NCBI GenBank assembly: GCA_016291375.1
Contig: JAEEXE010000010.1
Span: 1-64,000 of the forward strand
Direction: 5' to 3'
Origin: Butyrivibrio sp.
Lineage (GTDB): Bacteria; Bacillota; Clostridia; Lachnospirales; Lachnospiraceae
DNA: 64,000 nt
Shown here: positions 60,488-64,000 of the stretch, one piece after another
Position numbering within the stretch: the stretch's first letter is position 1
Layout: each line of letters opens with the position of its first letter
Notes under the pieces: generated by a model
Databases searched by the model: none
What the model saw: only the letters and a program-made list of their open reading frames with translations
What the model was told of the DNA's origin: nothing
Position numbers and translations under genes: made by a program

Positions 60488-61840
60488 TCAAATAAGCAAC
60501 GTATCAGAGCACAAGAAGGCTCTGGGTGTAACCCTTGTCACCTCCCCGGAAACCGCTCCGGAAGCGGAATCATCATCTACAAGAGCTGCTATTCTGACAT
60601 ATCTGTCAGTGTGTCCGATCATATAGTTCTTACCGTTAATACGTTCTTCATCTTCCCATAGAACCGACAACTCTTTGCCAATGAAGTACTTACGATAACA
60701 CTCAGACTGCTTTCTTGTCAACTCTAAAAGCACATCACTTCTGGCGCTTTTCTCTTTATCAGTAAGCTGCTCCTTCATACCGGCAGCAACAGTTCCTTTT
60801 CTGGGGGAGTACTTAAAGACATGCATTTCATAGAAATCAATCTCTTCAGCAAATTTCCTGCATTCTTCAAACTCTTCTTCTGTTTCACCGGGAAATCCTA
60901 CAATAATGTCGGTTGTCACTGCCGGCTTATCAAAATATTCCCTTAAAAGAGCTACGCCCTTCCTGAAATCATCTGCCGTATAATGTCTGTTCATCCTGGC
61001 AAGTACGCTATCACAACCACTCTGAAGAGAAAGATGAAAGTGAGGACAAAGCTTTGATACAGCAGCAAGCCTCTCTACATTCTCCTTAGTCATTATCCTT
61101 GGCTCAAGAGAACTAATCCTGATCCTCTCTATGCCGTCTATATCATTGATCTTCTCGATCAAAGGCACCAGTAACTGTTCTCCCTTATCCACGCCGTAAG
61201 AACTTATGTGGATACCTGTAAGGACCACCTCTTTGCAGCCTTTATCGGCAAGTCCCTTTATCTCATCAAGAATATCCTGCATTTCTCTGCTGCGCACCCT
61301 ACCTCTTGCATAGGGAATAACGCAATATGAACAGAACTGGTTGCAGCCATCCTGAATCTTAATGTATGCTCTTGTGTGCTCCGGAAGCTCAGAAAGCATC
61401 ATGTCTTCGTAGACATTGGTATGATTGATATCTATGATGGATGTTCCGTGCAGTGTCTTATCATCCTTGGGATTCTTGAGACTTATAAACTCATCAAGAA
61501 TCTCCACAATCTCAGACTTCTTATTATTACCCACAGCAAGGTCTATGCTCTCATCCTTGATAACACCTTCTTTGCCGGTCTCAACATAACATCCAACCGC
61601 TACAACTATGGCATCAGGATTCTCCTTTTTTGCTTTATGGAGCATCTGTCTGGATTTCCTGTCCGCAATATTGGTCACCGTACAGGTATTGATGATATAG
61701 ACATCTGCCTTTTCGGAAAAAGGTACGATAATACCGCCTGCTTCCTTGATTTTCTGGCCCATGACGTCCATTTCATAATTATTAACTTTACACCCCAGAT
61801 TGTGCATGGCAATCTTTAGTCCTGACACGTTTTTTGGCAT
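60488..61840 (-). CDS. mtaB: tRNA methylthiotransferase MtaB
   Basis: A 450-residue radical-SAM methylthiotransferase. N-terminal cluster cysteines appear in LGCKVNNYE, INTCTVT and GCYVE. The radical SAM motif is CNQFCSYCVIPYARGR, and a TRAM domain forms the last 60 residues. It adds a methylthio group to t6A37 in tRNA decoding ANN codons. The start MPKNVSGLKIAMHN is kept because family members begin just before the LGCKVN motif. Its 5' end overlaps the promoter of the divergent HPr-like gene. Confidence 0.97.
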   Translation of the reverse strand: MPKNVSGLKIAMHNLGCKVNNYEMDVMGQKIKEAGGIIVPFSEKADVYIINTCTVTNIADRKSRQMLHKAKKENPDAIVVAVGCYVETGKEGVIKDESIDLAVGNNKKSEIVEILDEFISLKNPKDDKTLHGTSIIDINHTNVYEDMMLSELPEHTRAYIKIQDGCNQFCSYCVIPYARGRVRSREMQDILDEIKGLADKGCKEVVLTGIHISSYGVDKGEQLLVPLIEKINDIDGIERIRISSLEPRIMTKENVERLAAVSKLCPHFHLSLQSGCDSVLARMNRHYTADDFRKGVALLREYFDKPAVTTDIIVGFPGETEEEFEECRKFAEEIDFYEMHVFKYSPRKGTVAAGMKEQLTDKEKSARSDVLLELTRKQSECYRKYFIGKELSVLWEDEERINGKNYMIGHTDRYVRIAALVDDDSASGAVSGEVTRVTPRAFLCSDTLLI

Positions 61841-61868
61841 TGACTTTTACACTTTCTACGTATACTAT
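61840..61868 (+). promoter_or_regulatory. Promoter of the HPr-like gene, overlapping the mtaB start
   Basis: TTGACT (61840-61845), 17-bp spacer, TACTAT (61863-61868); a stronger-looking TATACT (61861-61866) would give a 15-bp spacer. The -35 overlaps the mtaB ATG on the other strand. Confidence 0.5.
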
Positions 61869-61895
61869 GAAATAAAAGAAGGAGGTATTTGCGCA

Positions 61896-62126
61896 ATGAA
61901 GACCGTAAAAATTTCTTTAAATTCAATCGATAAGGTAAAATCTTTCGTAAATGACATTACAAAGTTTGATTATGACTTTGATCTTGTTTCAGGAAGATAC
62001 GTTATCGACGCTAAGTCTATAATGGGTATTTTCTCACTCGATCTTTCAAAGCCTATCGATTTGAATATCCACGCTGAAGACGGCGCAGATGAGGTTCTTA
62101 ATGTATTAAAGCCTTACATGATCTAA
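61896..62126 (+). CDS. HPr-like protein lacking the catalytic histidine
   Basis: A 76-residue protein with an HPr-type fold: beta strand KTVKISLNS, then helix and DLVSGRYVIDAKSIMGIF, where Ser41 matches regulatory Ser46 of HPr, followed by SLDLSKPIDLNI and a C-terminal helix ADEVLNVLKPY. The active-site segment GxHARPA is replaced by SIDKVKSFVND, so EI-dependent phosphotransfer is impossible. The start at 61896 has GGAGG 10 bases upstream. It stands alone with its own terminator. It could be a regulatory relative of Crh or a simple structural paralogue. Confidence 0.85.
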   Translation: MKTVKISLNSIDKVKSFVNDITKFDYDFDLVSGRYVIDAKSIMGIFSLDLSKPIDLNIHAEDGADEVLNVLKPYMI

Positions 62127-62144
62127 TCTTTAAAGGATTAGATC
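62120..62144. repeat. 9-bp inverted repeat at the HPr-like gene stop
   Basis: GATCTAATC (62120-62128) and GATTAGATC (62136-62144) pair perfectly around a 7-base loop; the stem overlaps the stop codon. It lies just before the true terminator and may protect the 3' end. Confidence 0.55.
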
Positions 62145-62162
62145 CCTTAAAAAGACTATCCA

Positions 62163-62189
62163 GACCATCCTACCCAGGATGGTCTTTTT
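62163..62189 (+). terminator. Intrinsic terminator of the HPr-like gene
   Basis: GACCATCCT (62163-62171) pairs with AGGATGGTC (62176-62184) around a 4-base loop; TTTTTATTTT follows. Confidence 0.9.
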
Positions 62190-62223
62190 ATTTTGAGCAG
62201 AGCAGAGCACTTATCACGCCCCT

Positions 62224-63426
62224 CTATTTTTCTATAACTATTACCTCATCAGTCTCAATAGCTGTCTTTACCAGCTCATCAATCTTCTCTGCGAGATTTT
62301 CCTCATGTTTTCTGATAATCTCAGCGCGAGGTTTGGTCACGGGATGCTTAGCCACAAAAATCGTACAGCAATCCTCGTAAGGAAGAATGGAAGTCTCGTA
62401 AGCATCTATCTTGTATGAGATATCAACAATATCCTGCTTATCAAATGCAATAAGCGGTCTGTAGACCGGAATATCAGTAACAACTTCTCCTGTGCACATA
62501 AGACTCTGCATTGTCTGTGATGCAACCTGTCCTATACTCTCACCTGTTATAAGTCCCATGCATCCGGAATTATTGGCAAGCATATCTGCGATTCTCATCA
62601 TATATCTTCTCATGATAATAGTAAGCTCATCATGAGGACACTGCTTGTAAATATACATCTGTATATCAGTAAAGTTAATAACGTGAAGCTTGACTCTGCC
62701 TGTATATTTGGCTATTACAGCAGCAAGATCGATAACCTTCTGCTTGGCCTTCTCACTTGTGTAAGGAGGAGCATTGAAATATACTGCCTCAATCTCAACA
62801 CCTCTTTTGGCCACCATATATCCGGCGACAGGAGAATCAATTCCTCCTGACAAAAGAAGCATCGCCTTTCCTGCAGTTCCTATAGGCATTCCACCCGGTC
62901 CCGGAATAACCTCAGAGAAGATATTGAGTTTCTCTCTGATCTCAACATTAATAAGGATATCAGGGTTATGTACATCAACCTTCATTTCCTCATAAGCATC
63001 GAGTATCTCTCCGCCAAGATGAGCTGCCATCTCCATTGAATCCATTGGATAGCTCTTATCTACACGTCTGACCTTAACCTTAAATGTCTTATTCTTATCA
63101 GGATAAACTCCATCCACAAAGTCAACAACAGCCTTGGAAATGCCATCAACATCAGGAAGATTACCGTCTCCGTTTCTCTCAATAGAAACAGCGGGACAGA
63201 TTCCGGTCACGCCAAAAACAGTCTTAAGCTGGTCAACTGTCTCGTTGAAATCAAAGTTCTTGGCATCAACATACATTCTTCCGTTAACTCGCGTTACCGC
63301 AAACTCGCCGTCGCACTTTGAAAGGACGCGCTCTATCTGCTTTACAAGAGCCTCCTCAAATATATATCTGTTTTTTCCTTTAACACCTATCTCCGCATAC
63401 TTAATAACAAAAGCATGGTACTGCAT
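62224..63426 (-). CDS. thiI: tRNA 4-thiouridine synthetase ThiI
   Basis: A 400-residue enzyme with an N-terminal ferredoxin-like and THUMP region and the PP-loop MLLLSGGIDSPVAGYMVAK. ITGESIGQVASQTMQSL and RPLIAFDKQDIVDI are in the ATP pyrophosphatase domain, with CCTIF near the end. The rhodanese domain of enteric ThiI is absent, as is usual in Firmicutes, where a partner cysteine desulfurase hands over sulfur. It adenylates and thiolates U8 in tRNA, and may supply sulfur for thiamine. The cysteine desulfurase gene lies 16 bases upstream. Confidence 0.97.
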   Translation of the reverse strand: MQYHAFVIKYAEIGVKGKNRYIFEEALVKQIERVLSKCDGEFAVTRVNGRMYVDAKNFDFNETVDQLKTVFGVTGICPAVSIERNGDGNLPDVDGISKAVVDFVDGVYPDKNKTFKVKVRRVDKSYPMDSMEMAAHLGGEILDAYEEMKVDVHNPDILINVEIREKLNIFSEVIPGPGGMPIGTAGKAMLLLSGGIDSPVAGYMVAKRGVEIEAVYFNAPPYTSEKAKQKVIDLAAVIAKYTGRVKLHVINFTDIQMYIYKQCPHDELTIIMRRYMMRIADMLANNSGCMGLITGESIGQVASQTMQSLMCTGEVVTDIPVYRPLIAFDKQDIVDISYKIDAYETSILPYEDCCTIFVAKHPVTKPRAEIIRKHEENLAEKIDELVKTAIETDEVIVIEK

Positions 63427-63442
63427 ATATAATCCTCTTTCT

Positions 63443-64000
63443 TTAATGGCGATAGAACTCTCTCATTGTCTCTACCTGTGAACACAAAGTATCCAAGAAA
63501 AGATCTATCTCTTCCTTTGTAGTCATTACTGACATGCTGATGCGAATCGTTGATTCCAAAAGTTCCCTTGGCACTCCGATAGATTTTAGCGTATCGGATA
63601 CATGAGGGTTATTGGATGAGCATGCACTTCCGGCAGAAACATATACCCCTTTCCCACTGAGCATATTAAGAACCGTTTCAGCAGCAAGTCCCTTTATAGA
63701 AAGGCTCACAATGTGAGGAGCTCCCTCATCCCACTTCGGACCGTTAATCTTAATATCCGTAAGCCTCTGCTCAAGATTATCTATCATATACTTCTTAAGC
63801 TCGTATAGCTTCTTACTGTGCTCTGAAATGCCATCGCAGCACATCTTGGCTGCAAGGGCAAGTCCTGCGATTCCCGGAACATTCTCAGTGCCGGATCTCA
63901 TGCCCTTCTGCTGGCCTCCGCCGTAATTTATAGGCACAATCCTGGTTCCTTTTTTCACATATAAAAAGCCTATTCCCTTGGGACCGTGAATCTTGTGCCC
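63443..64000 (-). CDS. Cysteine desulfurase (NifS/IscS-type), C-terminal part, 5' truncated by window
   Basis: About 185 residues are visible and the frame is open to the right edge, so the gene continues beyond 64000. The visible start GHKIHGPKGIGFLYVKKGT contains the PLP-binding Lys at the third residue. Next come GGGQQKGMRSGTENVPGI and the active-site cysteine loop GSACSSNNPHVSDTLKSIG, and a late RISMS. It moves sulfur from cysteine to partner proteins; directly upstream of thiI it is probably the dedicated donor (NifZ-type in Bacillus). Confidence 0.95.
   Translation of the reverse strand, partial: GHKIHGPKGIGFLYVKKGTRIVPINYGGGQQKGMRSGTENVPGIAGLALAAKMCCDGISEHSKKLYELKKYMIDNLEQRLTDIKINGPKWDEGAPHIVSLSIKGLAAETVLNMLSGKGVYVSAGSACSSNNPHVSDTLKSIGVPRELLESTIRISMSVMTTKEEIDLFLDTLCSQVETMREFYRH

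Noticed and set aside
1-64000. CRISPR arrays, insertion sequences, prophage or integron genes
   Set aside because: No regularly spaced repeats, transposase or integrase motifs or attachment-like duplications around the tRNA were seen.

Overview
The window looks like chromosomal DNA of a motile, anaerobic Firmicute of the family Lachnospiraceae, most likely Butyrivibrio or a close relative. This is inferred from moderate-to-low GC, strong Shine-Dalgarno sequences, a type III glutamine synthetase, Gram-positive gene neighbourhoods (ireB-ruvX-yrzB, cdaA-cdaR-glmM, mbl-flhO-flhP, ftsE-ftsX-M23-S41), flagellar rod genes and SpoIIID-type rod-shape synteny. No phage, insertion sequence, CRISPR array or rRNA operon is visible. 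One tRNA gene (Gln, anticodon CUG) is present. Nearly all genes run on the minus strand.

Layout. 1-7.3 kb is an accessory region: the 3' end of a LysR regulator, a toxin-antitoxin pair with twin palindromic operators, a GNAT acetyltransferase, a PadR regulator with an FtsW/RodA-like protein fused to a permease prefix, a lipoprotein, and three poorly known plus-strand genes. 7.4-15.7 kb is a sugar locus: a divergent LacI regulator and a translationally coupled operon (Gfo/Idh/MocA oxidoreductase, acyltransferase-like protein, two CUT1 permeases, lipoprotein solute-binding protein, N-acetylhexosamine 1-kinase-like kinase). 15.7-21.5 kb holds two HAD phosphatases flanking an MFS transporter, a large membrane protein, a PAP2-like protein and rfbD. 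21.6-31.4 kb holds a DUF3048 lipoprotein and then a nine-gene unit: recD2, comFC, yvyF, two unknown membrane proteins, cdaA, cdaR, glmM and an HPr gene. It links DNA repair, c-di-AMP synthesis and cell-wall precursor supply.

31.4-34.7 kb is mbl with flgF-, flgG- and flgJ-like genes, with an exact sigma-28 type -10 element in front of flgG. 34.8-39.9 kb is uvrBA behind a strong promoter with a LexA (SOS) box. 40-48.3 kb holds a secreted CAP protein, a PASTA-less Ser/Thr kinase with a PP2C phosphatase and a tiny membrane protein, then the division/cell-wall set ftsE, ftsX, M23 and S41 behind a PucR/CdaR-type regulator. yjfB (48.5 kb) also has a sigma-28-like promoter. 48.8-64 kb holds housekeeping genes: a CPBP protease, cvfB, an acyl-ACP thioesterase, tRNA-Gln, glnN, the ireB-ruvX-yrzB-rnj-mltG-like-yrrM-U32 run, mtaB, a degenerate HPr, thiI and the 3' part of a cysteine desulfurase.

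Most of the window is ordinary core genome. The parts that deserve a second look are the amino-sugar-like operon with an acyltransferase, the PadR/FtsW-like unit, the PASTA-less kinase/phosphatase/small membrane protein trio, the HPr paralogue without the catalytic histidine, the putative leaderless recD2, and several strong regulatory palindromes. I saw no clear-cut wholly new defence or mobile system. All family assignments are from reading the sequence and memory; no database search was run.
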